Shown here one piece after another: positions 27,678 to 37,191 of a stretch of 64,000 nucleotides of DNA (position 1 is the stretch's first letter; each line of letters opens with the position of its first letter). The translations under genes and the position numbers were made by a program. The notes beneath the pieces were generated by a model. It was not told the DNA's origin and searched no databases. It saw only the letters and a list, made by a program, of their open reading frames with translations. The DNA is from an uncultured Clostridia bacterium (GTDB lineage Bacteria > Bacillota > Clostridia > Christensenellales > Aristaeellaceae): the NCBI GenBank assembly GCA_946407745.1, contig CAMJPQ010000005.1, positions 1 through 64,000 on the forward strand. The letters run 5' to 3'.

Positions 27678-28631
27678 TCAGATGAGCTTCGGGGTCGGGA
27701 ACTGCGCATAGCTCTGCAGGAAGTTATTCCTGAAGTCGGGGGCAATCTCCTCATTATTCTGCCACATGGCTTCCAGGGCGTTGCCGTACACGGCAGGCGT
27801 GTTCAGCAGAATGAGCTCGCAGCCCTGAGGCGCACGCTGCGCGATGGCCTTGACATACGCGGGGTGGTGGAGGAAGATGCCGCCGCCCACCGCGACCTTG
27901 AATGGGTGGCCCAGCATGGCGTAAGCGGTGTGGAGGGATTCCACAAAGCAGTTCACGCCCTTGTTGAATATTTCCGTGGCGACGGCATCCCGCTGCGCGC
28001 AGGCAGTGAATACGTGGGGCGCGAAGGCCGCGATATAGGGCCGGCCGCCTTCATAAATGACAGGCAGATGATCGATGACGGATTCGCCGACATCCTCCTG
28101 GATCAGCTGAGTCAGCACGGTTTTCACTCCGCGGCCGTCCACGTCCCGCTCCGCGGCGATGAGTGCCTGCCTGCCCAGCTCAAAGCCGCTGCCGCCGGTG
28201 TCCAGCAGATAGCCGCTGCCGCCCAGGTAGCGGAGGGGCTGGCCCTGCTCACGTATGCAGCAGTATGCGCCGGTACCGGAGATGATGCACACGCCGTCTT
28301 CCTTGCCCAGCACAGCGTTCATCACGCTGCTGACGATGCTGTCCAGCTGGCAGGGCACGGTGCCCAGGTGCCTGGAGACCTTTTCCTGAATTTCAGGATA
28401 GAAGGAAATCACAGACACGCTGCCAAATACGCCCTTGAGCTTTCCGCCCTCGGGAATGGCTTCCGCGAGGCGGTCAATGGTCGCGCAGATGCGGCTGATG
28501 GCTTCTGCCGGGCCGACATCAAAGGCGTTGGCGCCCTTGCAGTAATCACGGGCAAGCACATTGCCGGTCTGGTCAAACAGGATGCTGTCTGTTTTGCTGC
28601 CGCTTGAATCCAAGGCAATGAAATATTTCAC
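27678..28631 (-). CDS. BadF/BadG/BcrA/BcrD-type ATPase (N-acetylglucosamine kinase-like)
   Basis: ALDSSGSKTDSILFD, GTGAYCCI, GGSGYLLDTGGSGFELGRQAL. Confidence 0.85.
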   Translation of the reverse strand: MKYFIALDSSGSKTDSILFDQTGNVLARDYCKGANAFDVGPAEAISRICATIDRLAEAIPEGGKLKGVFGSVSVISFYPEIQEKVSRHLGTVPCQLDSIVSSVMNAVLGKEDGVCIISGTGAYCCIREQGQPLRYLGGSGYLLDTGGSGFELGRQALIAAERDVDGRGVKTVLTQLIQEDVGESVIDHLPVIYEGGRPYIAAFAPHVFTACAQRDAVATEIFNKGVNCFVESLHTAYAMLGHPFKVAVGGGIFLHHPAYVKAIAQRAPQGCELILLNTPAVYGNALEAMWQNNEEIAPDFRNNFLQSYAQFPTPKLI

Positions 28632-28956
28632 AGTGATTCACCTCCGAAAGTATGATGTTGTCAGAACGGACTGCGTTATAAGAATTATATCCAATCAAGG
28701 TTTTTTTGTCAATAACGGGATAATGATTCCGCGCGCCGGAGCGGGTGAAAGCGCTCCGATGTGTCCCTGATGCAGTCCAAACGAAAAACTCCCGTCCGTC
28801 ATCATATCCGGTCCGGGAGATTCTTTTGCGGTTGTAGCTTCTCTTGCTGTCGACCTTCCTGGTCACAGGAGAGAAGCCCCAGGAGCCGCGGCGTTCGGCG
28901 GCCAGCTTCTTTTGGGCCTTTTTGCTCATCTTTGCCTTCGGAACAAACTCTTTCAT
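28573..28956 (-). CDS. Small basic conserved hypothetical (MKEFVPKAKMSKKAQKKLAAERRGSWGFSPVTRKVDSK…)
   Basis: RBS AGGTTGTG/AGGAGG-like upstream; second divergent copy in the window; C-terminal extent uncertain. Confidence 0.5.
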   Translation of the reverse strand: MKEFVPKAKMSKKAQKKLAAERRGSWGFSPVTRKVDSKRSYNRKRISRTGYDDGREFFVWTASGTHRSAFTRSGARNHYPVIDKKTLIGYNSYNAVRSDNIILSEVNHCEIFHCLGFKRQQNRQHPV

Positions 28957-29229
28957 GTTCTCACAACCTTTCAGGAGGATCTGACCCCCGGAAAGAGAAT
29001 AACACATATGTGCCTGCCGCACAATACGGAAATCATTGAGAAAAAAAGGCCGGGCCTCCCCTTCGGATACGGGCTGCTGTGCTATGCTGCATGCAGCTAA
29101 AGCCGTTTCAGCAAGCTGTAGGACCATAAGCCGCTGCATTCAGACTCTGCCGCTCCCCGGCTGCCGGCTGCATGAGAATGGACACCGCGCATTTTGTCCG
29201 ATTTGTTTTCTCATGGGCCCTGTAAAAAA

Positions 29230-29259
29230 GGAAGCCCGGCCATCCGGCCAGGGGCTTCC
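29230..29259 (-). terminator. Intrinsic terminator of the MFS gene
   Basis: GGAAGCCC…GGGCTTCC then TTTTTT on the minus strand. Confidence 0.75.
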
Positions 29260-29284
29260 GCTGGAGCAGACAGTTTCCGTACCG

Positions 29285-30466
29285 TTATGCCGCGCCGCTG
29301 CTTTTTGCCGATCCAAAGACAATCCCTGCTCCGGCCGCGCCGCAGATGACCGCGACGATCAGCATGCCCTGCACGCCCGCGGCATCAAGCAGCCAGCCGC
29401 CGCCCAAGCTGCCGATGATGGTTGCCGCGGTCAGGGTCATGGTCATATAGGCCTGGCCCTTGATTCGGTCCTGCTGCTGCATGAGCTCGTTGACGTAGTA
29501 TACGGAGGCGACGGTGAGCAGCCCCCAGCCCATGGGCTGGACCAGCTGCACCAGGTACAGGCCACCCATGGAGGAAACCAGCAGGGTTCCCAGCGCCTTG
29601 AGCGTGAAGAAGATTGTGGACAGCCTGGCCCAAAAGCCGCTGCCCCTTTTTTTCAGCAGCCGGGGGAAGACAAACATCGGAATCACTTCCAGCAGGCCGG
29701 CAAGCGACATGGCGATGCCCATGTTTCCGCTGTCCCCGCCCTTGCTGACGACGATTTGATAGACATAGTTGTTGATCAGCACATGGCTCACATAGACCAG
29801 CACAAAACCGGCCAGCGTGACGCGGAATGCCGGGTAGCGCCGAACGAACGCGGTCAATGCCCCCTGCGCGTTGGCAGCCTCACCGCCATCTGTCCTCCGC
29901 TTCTGAAAAGGAAAGACAAGGATGGACAGCATCAGGCTGAGGGAGAAGCAAAGCAGTGCCGTCGGGTGGACCTCCACGCCCATGCGGGCGATCAGCTGCC
30001 CCATGGAAAAGGACATGACCGCGTAGCCGATGGAGCCGAAGCCGCGGGCGATGCCGAAGTTCAACGGGGCGCCGGCGTTCATGCTCTCGGTGGCCAGGGC
30101 GTTCACCAGCGGCAGGCACAGCTGGATGACAAGTATGATGGCGCCAAGCAGCAGACCGTTGGCCGTGCCGCTTCCCCCGGCGACGAAAACGAGGAGCAGA
30201 TTGCACACCAGCAGCACGCCCAGCATCACGGTCAGTATCACCTTCAGCGAAGGGCTTGCTTCCCGGTCCGCGTAGGCCGCCAGCGCGGGCTGGATGAGCA
30301 CGGACAGGGCGCAGGCGGCGGCATTGATCAGCCCGATGGCGGTGTTGGAAAGACCGCAGGCCAGCAGATAAGGGCTGGCATAGGCCAGCGCGGTGCCGTA
30401 GGCAAACCAAAAGAAGAACTGGACGGCCGCATAGGAAACGGTGATCCGGACGGCATCTTTTTTCAT
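29285..30466 (-). CDS. MFS transporter
   Basis: 12-TM hydrophobic pattern; start MKKDAVRITVSYAAVQFFFWFAYGTALAYASPYL. Confidence 0.85.
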   Translation of the reverse strand: MKKDAVRITVSYAAVQFFFWFAYGTALAYASPYLLACGLSNTAIGLINAAACALSVLIQPALAAYADREASPSLKVILTVMLGVLLVCNLLLVFVAGGSGTANGLLLGAIILVIQLCLPLVNALATESMNAGAPLNFGIARGFGSIGYAVMSFSMGQLIARMGVEVHPTALLCFSLSLMLSILVFPFQKRRTDGGEAANAQGALTAFVRRYPAFRVTLAGFVLVYVSHVLINNYVYQIVVSKGGDSGNMGIAMSLAGLLEVIPMFVFPRLLKKRGSGFWARLSTIFFTLKALGTLLVSSMGGLYLVQLVQPMGWGLLTVASVYYVNELMQQQDRIKGQAYMTMTLTAATIIGSLGGGWLLDAAGVQGMLIVAVICGAAGAGIVFGSAKSSGAA

Positions 30467-30629
30467 GTCATGACCCCCGCATGCGGTCTGATTCAGTAGG
30501 TTTTGTGCCAAGGCAACACCGCTGCAGATCGGCGGTGCAAAGCGGCCCCCTTCATTTTACCGGCGCTTTCCAGACGCCCGAAGCGGAAGCCTCAGGGGAA
30601 CCAAAGGAGGATGACACCCTGCCACGCGA

Positions 30630-30992
30630 TTATTCGTTGTTGACGGTGAGCTCATTCAGCTCGTTCATTTCCTGGAGCATGGCGTTCATCGCGTCCTCCT
30701 CCATGGGGAAGCTGCTGAGCACACCCATGATCCCGTGGCCGGTATCCACCGAGGCCTGAGCCCAGAGCCCGTCCGGCTTGTATTGCAGAGCTTTCTGGTG
30801 CAGATCACCGAACGTGTTAGCCATGGTGTTGTTCACCGAAATGGCCAGAGCAATCGCGATCACCCCGCAGAGAATGGCACCGCCGCCCTTGCGCGTCTTG
30901 ATTTTTAGGTAAATGCCCAGCCCAAGCGCCGCGGCACCCAGCACACCGGCGATGATCATGCCTGTGATGCCGAAAAGAAAGGTCCCGAGCAA
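30630..30992 (-). pseudogene. Small membrane protein whose natural start is cut off by an in-frame TGA
   Basis: RBS-ATG at 31040 gives MTI*AVILGILAIICALLGTFLFGITGM…; the open frame resumes after the TGA. Confidence 0.45.
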
Positions 30993-31141
30993 GGCACAAA
31001 TGATCGCCAGGATGCCAAGGATGACAGCTCAAATAGTCATTTTCAGTTCCTCCGCTTTTTATTGGCTTTTTGCGCAGGGCATCTTCCCGCCCTGCGATAC
31101 TTTTGGGTGAAATGCCGGAAAGCTGTACCGCTGCAGGCCGG

Positions 31142-32284
31142 TTACGCGCCGAACAGCTGCTGCGTTGCCTTCATCCGTTCCGCAATGGGCACATGGAAGG
31201 GGCAGCGCGACTCGCAGCGCCGGCAGCCGATGCACGCGGAAGCGGTCGTGCCCAGGCCTTCGTAATGGGAGCGAAGGCTTTCGGGAACCTCCGGCTGCTG
31301 AAGCGCCAGGTCGTAAAACTTATTGACCATGGCGATGTCGATTCCCTTCGGACACGGCTGGCAGTGGCCGCAGTAGGTGCACTGTCCGTCATAAGCATGG
31401 AGCGGGGCGGAGGCGATGACGGAGGCATAATCCTTCTCCTCCGGGGAGGCTGTTTCGTAGGATACGGCCTGATCGATCTGATCGACGGTGTCATAGCCGC
31501 ACAGGATAGAGCAGACCGCCGGGCGGGTCAGTGCATAGTGGATCAGCTGCGTCGGCGTGAAGGCCACGCCGAAGGGGGAACGCTTTTCATCCAGCAGCGC
31601 GCCGCCGAAGAAGCCCTTCATCACCGTGATTCCCACATCGTTTGTTTCGCACAGGCGGTAGAGGCTTTCCCGCTCGGGGTCAATCCCCTTCAGCTGTGCG
31701 TCATAGTCCCCGAACATGGTCATCAGGTCCTCGCTGGCCGGCTTCATGTCAAAAGCGGGGTTGATGCTGAACAGGATCATCTCAATGAAGCCGGCCTCCA
31801 CCGCTTTTTTCGCGATGCGCGGGTTGTGGGTGCTCAGGCCGATGTGCCGGATGATCCCTTTTTCATGCAGCTCACGCACATAATCGATGTAGGAGGTATT
31901 CATGCACGTGTCCCAGTCCTCCTGGGAATCGACATAGTGGATCATGCCCAGGTCGATATACCCTCCGCCGATCCTGCGGACCAGATCCTCAAAGGCCGGA
32001 ATGACCACCTTCATATCGCGTGTGCGGACATATTGGCCGTTTTGCCAGGTGGAGCCGATATGCCCCTGGACGATCCATTCGTTTCTGCAGTCCGCGATGG
32101 CCCGGCCGATGATATCCCTTGACTTCGGATCCGCCATCCAGCAGTCAATGATGTTGATTCCCTTCTCATGCGCGTGGCGGATCAGCTGAACGGAATGCTC
32201 TTCCGGGTGCCGCTCCAGCCATTCCCCGCCAAAGCCGACCTCGCTGACCATGAGTCCGGTTTTTCCCAGTCTCCGAAGGTTCAT
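31142..32284 (-). CDS. Aldo/keto reductase with C-terminal 4Fe-4S domain
   Basis: LRRLGKTGLMVSEVGFGG; CTYCGHCQPCPKGIDI and CIGCRRCESRCPFHVPI. Confidence 0.92.
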   Translation of the reverse strand: MNLRRLGKTGLMVSEVGFGGEWLERHPEEHSVQLIRHAHEKGINIIDCWMADPKSRDIIGRAIADCRNEWIVQGHIGSTWQNGQYVRTRDMKVVIPAFEDLVRRIGGGYIDLGMIHYVDSQEDWDTCMNTSYIDYVRELHEKGIIRHIGLSTHNPRIAKKAVEAGFIEMILFSINPAFDMKPASEDLMTMFGDYDAQLKGIDPERESLYRLCETNDVGITVMKGFFGGALLDEKRSPFGVAFTPTQLIHYALTRPAVCSILCGYDTVDQIDQAVSYETASPEEKDYASVIASAPLHAYDGQCTYCGHCQPCPKGIDIAMVNKFYDLALQQPEVPESLRSHYEGLGTTASACIGCRRCESRCPFHVPIAERMKATQQLFGA

Positions 32285-32333
32285 TTTTCTCCCTCTCTTC
32301 TTCTTCATTTATTTGTGATGTAACGGCGCATAT

Positions 32334-33710
32334 TCACGCCGGTGCTTTCGGGTTGGGCCGCTGAAGGATCTCCTTCCATTTCCGTGAAAACGCGTAGTAG
32401 CCGATCATGCAGCACATGCCGAAGAAAAACGAAATCGGGAAGCACAGCATGATCCAGGTGCCGTCAAACCAGGCGCGAATCATGTAAGCGCTGGGGATGC
32501 GCACAGCCCACAGCATCAGCAGGTTGACCACCGTGGTAAAACGCACCAGGCCCACACCGTTCACGATGCAGAGAATCGAATTGAACACCGAGAACATCCA
32601 CTGCCCCAGCAGCACCACGGATACATACCGGTCCGCGTACATCAGCACCGTTTCGTCCTGGGTGAAGAGCCGCAGCAGCGGGGAGCGCAGCAGCAGGAAC
32701 AGCAGCCCGCCCGCGAGCGTGATGAGCCCCGTTGCGATCGGAATACGCCGATACCCCTGGCGCAGCCGGTCATATCTTCCCGCACCGTAATTCTGTCCGG
32801 AGAAGGTGGTTGCCGCCGAGGACAGGCCTGAGACGGCGATGTTGGCAACCCCGGTAATCCTCCCGGCCACCGCCTGACCCGCCATGAAGACAGAGCCCTG
32901 GGAGTTGACCAGCGCCTGCAGGGCCATGTGCCCCAGAGAGTAGAGGGAATGGTTCAGCCCAATGGGAAGCCCGATATGAAGGATCGCCTTCAGGTCCTCC
33001 CCGGCCGCCCTCAGTGTGAATAACGGAAAATCCAGCTCCGGGTAATACTTCCGGATATAGATGATGCTGACGATCCAGCTGATATAGACGGAAGCACAGG
33101 TGGCCAGCGCCGCGCCGGTGACGTCCATGCCCAGCCCTGCTACCAGCGCCACATCCAGCACCACATTGATGACGCAGGAGACCATCAGGAAGAACAGGGA
33201 GGCCGTGCTGTTTCCCATGCCCCGCAGGATCCCCGCGTTCATGTTATAGCCGATGTTGCCCAGCGACCCGGCCATCACGATGCGCACATAGGTCACTGCC
33301 AGATCCATGGCGTCCTCCGGAACCTGCATGAGCTGCAGGATCAGCGGCGCGATGAGAATGCCCAGCACACTTACGGCGATCCCGCAGCTCCATACAAAGC
33401 CGCAGGCAGTCCGGCTCAGCGAGTTGGCCCTTTGCCGGTTACCGGCGCCGATGGATTGTGAGATGAGAATGGATACGCCTGTGCCGATGCCGAGGAAAAT
33501 ACACAGCACAACCTCCACCGGCTGCGCGCTGGTGCCAACAGCCGCCAGTGAAGTGGTGCCGCAGTAGGCGCCGATCACCAGGGTATCCACGGTTGTATAC
33601 AATTGCTGCAGTATGTTGCCGATCACCAGGGGAAGCGCGAACAGCATCACGTTTCGCAGGATGGGTCCCTCGGTCATATTGATCGTCCTGCTCCAGGCCC
33701 AGACCCCCAT
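32334..33710 (-). CDS. MATE family efflux transporter
   Basis: MTEGPILRNVMLFALPLVIGNILQQLYTTVDTLVIG; 12 TM. Confidence 0.93.
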   Translation of the reverse strand: MGVWAWSRTINMTEGPILRNVMLFALPLVIGNILQQLYTTVDTLVIGAYCGTTSLAAVGTSAQPVEVVLCIFLGIGTGVSILISQSIGAGNRQRANSLSRTACGFVWSCGIAVSVLGILIAPLILQLMQVPEDAMDLAVTYVRIVMAGSLGNIGYNMNAGILRGMGNSTASLFFLMVSCVINVVLDVALVAGLGMDVTGAALATCASVYISWIVSIIYIRKYYPELDFPLFTLRAAGEDLKAILHIGLPIGLNHSLYSLGHMALQALVNSQGSVFMAGQAVAGRITGVANIAVSGLSSAATTFSGQNYGAGRYDRLRQGYRRIPIATGLITLAGGLLFLLLRSPLLRLFTQDETVLMYADRYVSVVLLGQWMFSVFNSILCIVNGVGLVRFTTVVNLLMLWAVRIPSAYMIRAWFDGTWIMLCFPISFFFGMCCMIGYYAFSRKWKEILQRPNPKAPA

Positions 33711-33776
33711 GCCGCGCCTCCTTCCGCCTGGTTGGCCTCTTTTCAGGGTGTAGTATAAGTTGAAGGGAGGATGCAG

Positions 33777-34127
33777 TCAAGAAGTTTGTTTTCGCCGCGG
33801 ACGTATACGGCCACTGCCAGGCGCTGAACGGGCTGGATTCCTGCCGGTGGGGGAGAGGCGGGAGCGCGCCTTCGTCAAAAACAGGTCCGTGAGGGGACCG
33901 GTAATAAGGAATGAGACGCGGACAGCTTGCCGGGGGAAGATGTGCATGCCTCCTGATCGCCATTCACAGAAAAGAACCTCCCAGCCGTCACCGTGTCCGG
34001 CCCGGGAGATTCTTTTGCGGCTGAAGGTTTTCTTACTGTCGACCTTTCCGGTGATGGGCGAAAAAAGTCCATTCGCTGTAACAGCAGACAGCTGTTTTCT
34101 TATGCGACTTCCTGCCCGTCGTTTCAT
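33777..34127 (-). pseudogene. Divergent/decaying second copy of the small basic protein at 28573..28956
   Basis: FSPITGKVDSKKTFSRKRISRAG vs FSPVTRKVDSKRSYNRKRISRTG. Confidence 0.45.
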
Positions 34128-34249
34128 TGGGACGGGCTGCCCCATTGGCACATATGACAGTGACTCATGCCAAAGCCAGTAACACAGATAAAACAGGTCA
34201 GTGATTATTATGGAAAACGGCTGTGCCCGCATTGCCCGCTATGCATACT

Positions 34250-34792
34250 TCAGGGTTCTGAGACAAGTTTGGGGAACATTCTCCGCAAAACCTTATCCAA
34301 AGCCATGCAAACAGGCAAACCGACTATCAGTACGACAACATCGGCTATAAAGGCGGAAGCATTCTTGCCGGCGCGCACCAGGAACGGCTGCGCATAGAGA
34401 AAGCTCTCGGTAACAGATTTGACACCGAGAATGCCAACGGCTGTGCCGACAACAATGGCGGCAATGTTCAGCAGGGTTCGCAGCGACAGGCGCTTCAGGC
34501 GTCGGCTTGCACGGAAGGTCAGCCCCAGGCAGACACCGATCACGATGTTGCCGAGCGCCCAGCCCGGCATGCCCCGAAGGCCGTTGATCACAAGGCAGTA
34601 CAGTACAACGCCAAGCGTTCCGACAACCGTCCCGCTCACCGCACCAAAGGACCAGCAGTAGACTGCCATCACCACATAGCCAAGGCAGAGATAATAGTTT
34701 TCAAATACAGGTACCTGCAGGCACATGGACAGTGCCACAAAAAGCGCAATGCCGACCGCCAGGAGTGTGATCCGCTGCGTCGCAGCATTCAT
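34250..34792 (-). CDS. ECF transporter S component-like membrane protein
   Basis: Six hydrophobic segments, GAVSGTVVGTLGVVLYCLVINGLRGMPGWALGNIVIG. Confidence 0.65.
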   Translation of the reverse strand: MNAATQRITLLAVGIALFVALSMCLQVPVFENYYLCLGYVVMAVYCWSFGAVSGTVVGTLGVVLYCLVINGLRGMPGWALGNIVIGVCLGLTFRASRRLKRLSLRTLLNIAAIVVGTAVGILGVKSVTESFLYAQPFLVRAGKNASAFIADVVVLIVGLPVCMALDKVLRRMFPKLVSEP

Positions 34793-34857
34793 CTCGGTAT
34801 CCCCCTTCCTTTATTGAATCCGTGCGATTCCGTAATTGGAATACGCAGGCTCGTCCG

Positions 34858-36213
34858 TTACTTTGCAAGAATGAACCCGGCAATATCCTGAATGACCACC
34901 TCATCCACCTTTGCGTTCCTGGCATAGGCAGCAGATCCTTCATTCTTCTGCCCGGGCGTGAACAGATGCGTCAGCCCCGGATAAGAAATCATCCGCCAGT
35001 TGCCCTTTTTCCCGAAGGTTTCCTGCCATATGGAGAAATCCGTCATGGTCACCTGATAATCTTCCTCTCCCTGCAGCAGAAGAACCGGCTCCGCGATCTC
35101 TTCCGCTGCCTGCAGGACATCGTATGCGGCCAGCCACTTCCAGTAGGAGGCGTAAACACCGGCGACGGTGTCATCCTCCGTCATGGAGTCCAGATCCTTC
35201 AGACGATCCAGTTCGGCAAACAGCGCATCCTTTTCCGCCTGCTGCTCCTCTGTGATTTCCGGAAGCAGGGAATACAGATAATCATACTGTTCTCTCATTA
35301 GCACATCCAGCGGGCGTAGAGAAGCCGCCATCATGATGTAGCCGCTGGCTCTTACCGGGACCTCCTTCAGTTTCCCCGCAATGGCGGGAACGGCATTCCC
35401 TCCCAGGCTGTGACCCAGCACAAAGATTCTCTGCGGATCAATTCTGCTTTGCCCTGCCAGCAGCTGCACCGCGTTGACGGCGTCTTCGATGGTTTCATCC
35501 ACCAGAGAAATGTCCTTCTTCGCCGCCAGCTCCGCACCGTAAACATAGGTGCGCTTGTCAAAGCGGTAAACGGCGATCCCATGCGCGGCAAGCCCTTCTG
35601 CCAGATCCCGGAACGGCTTCAGAGCGCCAATGGTTTCATCCTTATCGCTGGGACCGGACCCTTGCAGGAGAACAACTGCCGGAAAAGGCCCTTCGCCCTT
35701 GGGTATGGTGAGAATCCCCGGAAGCTCCCCGAGAGAAGGCACCGGCAGATTCAGCTCCAGGCTGTCAAAGGCATCGGATCCTGCGCCATTCTCTTCCTGG
35801 CCTCCGCTGTATGCGTCAGTCTGCAGACCCGCGATCGCACCATCCTGTACAATCAGAAGCAGATCCACCGACATGGAGGAAAAGATACAGGGCACATGAA
35901 AGACTTTGTAGCCCTGCAATTCTCCTTCATATGCGGGAAGGATCTTCTCCACTGTTCCCAGCACAGCCATCTGTTTGGCCAGCCCGCCGACACCGCCGCT
36001 GAGCGCCGTGGCCTGTTCCATCTGGGCGGTCATCTGCCATACCCCGTCCAGCTCTTCCGGATGATCCCCCAGAAAGACGGCAATCCATTCATCCGCGGCC
36101 GCGGGGGTTTCCATCTTCCGCTTTTGCTGCTCTGCGGCTGCCCCTGCACAGGCTGACAGCAGCAGGAACAGAGTCATCATCAGTGATGTATACTTCATCA
36201 GTCTGTTTCGCAT
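34858..36213 (-). CDS. Alpha/beta hydrolase lipoprotein
   Basis: Lipobox LLLSAC; GHSLGGN nucleophile elbow; start 36213 after GGAGG. Confidence 0.85.
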   Translation of the reverse strand: MRNRLMKYTSLMMTLFLLLSACAGAAAEQQKRKMETPAAADEWIAVFLGDHPEELDGVWQMTAQMEQATALSGGVGGLAKQMAVLGTVEKILPAYEGELQGYKVFHVPCIFSSMSVDLLLIVQDGAIAGLQTDAYSGGQEENGAGSDAFDSLELNLPVPSLGELPGILTIPKGEGPFPAVVLLQGSGPSDKDETIGALKPFRDLAEGLAAHGIAVYRFDKRTYVYGAELAAKKDISLVDETIEDAVNAVQLLAGQSRIDPQRIFVLGHSLGGNAVPAIAGKLKEVPVRASGYIMMAASLRPLDVLMREQYDYLYSLLPEITEEQQAEKDALFAELDRLKDLDSMTEDDTVAGVYASYWKWLAAYDVLQAAEEIAEPVLLLQGEEDYQVTMTDFSIWQETFGKKGNWRMISYPGLTHLFTPGQKNEGSAAYARNAKVDEVVIQDIAGFILAK

Positions 36214-36591
36214 TGTTATCCTCCTCACCGCTACACTCAGATGTGAGTGCTTTCTTCATTCAGCTACGCTTCAGCCAGGGCTGCCTGGGTCATGTCCTGC
36301 GCCTTTCTGTAGGATGCGATACATACCACTATTCTGATCTGATCCACGTCGGCATATTCCAATAAATAATATAAAACGAATCGGATAAAAAGACAACATC
36401 TAATTGGATAATTATCAGGTATTCAGAAAGCTTTATCGGACATTTGGCATGTTTGTGGTCGAAGGTTCAGAACCATTTTGATCGGAAAGTTGTACAGAGC
36501 GGACGTTTAGTGAGCATCACAGGCCCGCAAATCCGTTCGTGTATTATGATAGAACCTGGAATGGATACCTTCACTTCACTAAAAATGTAGG

Positions 36592-36625
36592 GGCTGTTGC
36601 AGAAGCACAAAAATCTGCAACAGCC
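36592..36625. repeat. 12-bp inverted repeat resembling IS terminal repeats
   Basis: GGCTGTTGCAGA-agcacaaaaa-TCTGCAACAGCC. Confidence 0.5.
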
Positions 36626-36669
36626 TCGCATGATTATATTGGTGACATATGCTGTCGATCCCTGTTCGG

Positions 36670-37173
36670 TCACTGTTTGCCGAAGCGAACCCGCATCATC
36701 GGCTTGATGCCGCCGGCTTCAAGAATCTTCATCGCCTGATCGCCCAGCTGCTCGCAGGGCAGAACCTCTCCGGTTTCCTGCACGGTCACGGTCCCTTCCT
36801 CCAGATCGACAGTCAGGGTTTGCCCGTCCCGCACATGCCGGCTGATGCCCCTGCAGATGACGGGGAGCAGGCCCAGATTCACCGCGTTGCGGAAGAAAAT
36901 GCGCGCGAAGGAATCCGCCAGCACGGCGGACGCGCCCATGTTCAGCAGGGCGATGGGCGCGTGCTCCCGGCTGGAGCCGCAGCCGAAATTGCGGCCCGCC
37001 ACCACGATGCCGCCCTTCGGGAAATTGGGGGCGATCTCCTCGCTGACGCCACAGAGGCAATGGCTGCCGATTTCCTTGGGGTCGGTGATGGCCAGGAAGC
37101 GTCCGGGATAGATTTGATCGGTATCGATATTATCGCCCACCACGATGATTTTGCCAGTGATCTTGGTATTCAT
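36670..37173 (-). CDS. leuD: 3-isopropylmalate dehydratase small subunit family
   Basis: GDNIDTDQIYPGRFL, AGRNFGCGSSREHAPIAL. Confidence 0.9.
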   Translation of the reverse strand: MNTKITGKIIVVGDNIDTDQIYPGRFLAITDPKEIGSHCLCGVSEEIAPNFPKGGIVVAGRNFGCGSSREHAPIALLNMGASAVLADSFARIFFRNAVNLGLLPVICRGISRHVRDGQTLTVDLEEGTVTVQETGEVLPCEQLGDQAMKILEAGGIKPMMRVRFGKQ

Positions 37174-37191
37174 TTGCGCTTCCTCCTTCTG

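Noticed and set aside
29036-30499. 487-aa plus-strand ORF over the MFS gene
   Set aside because: Antisense shadow; H/Q/R-rich composition with no domain
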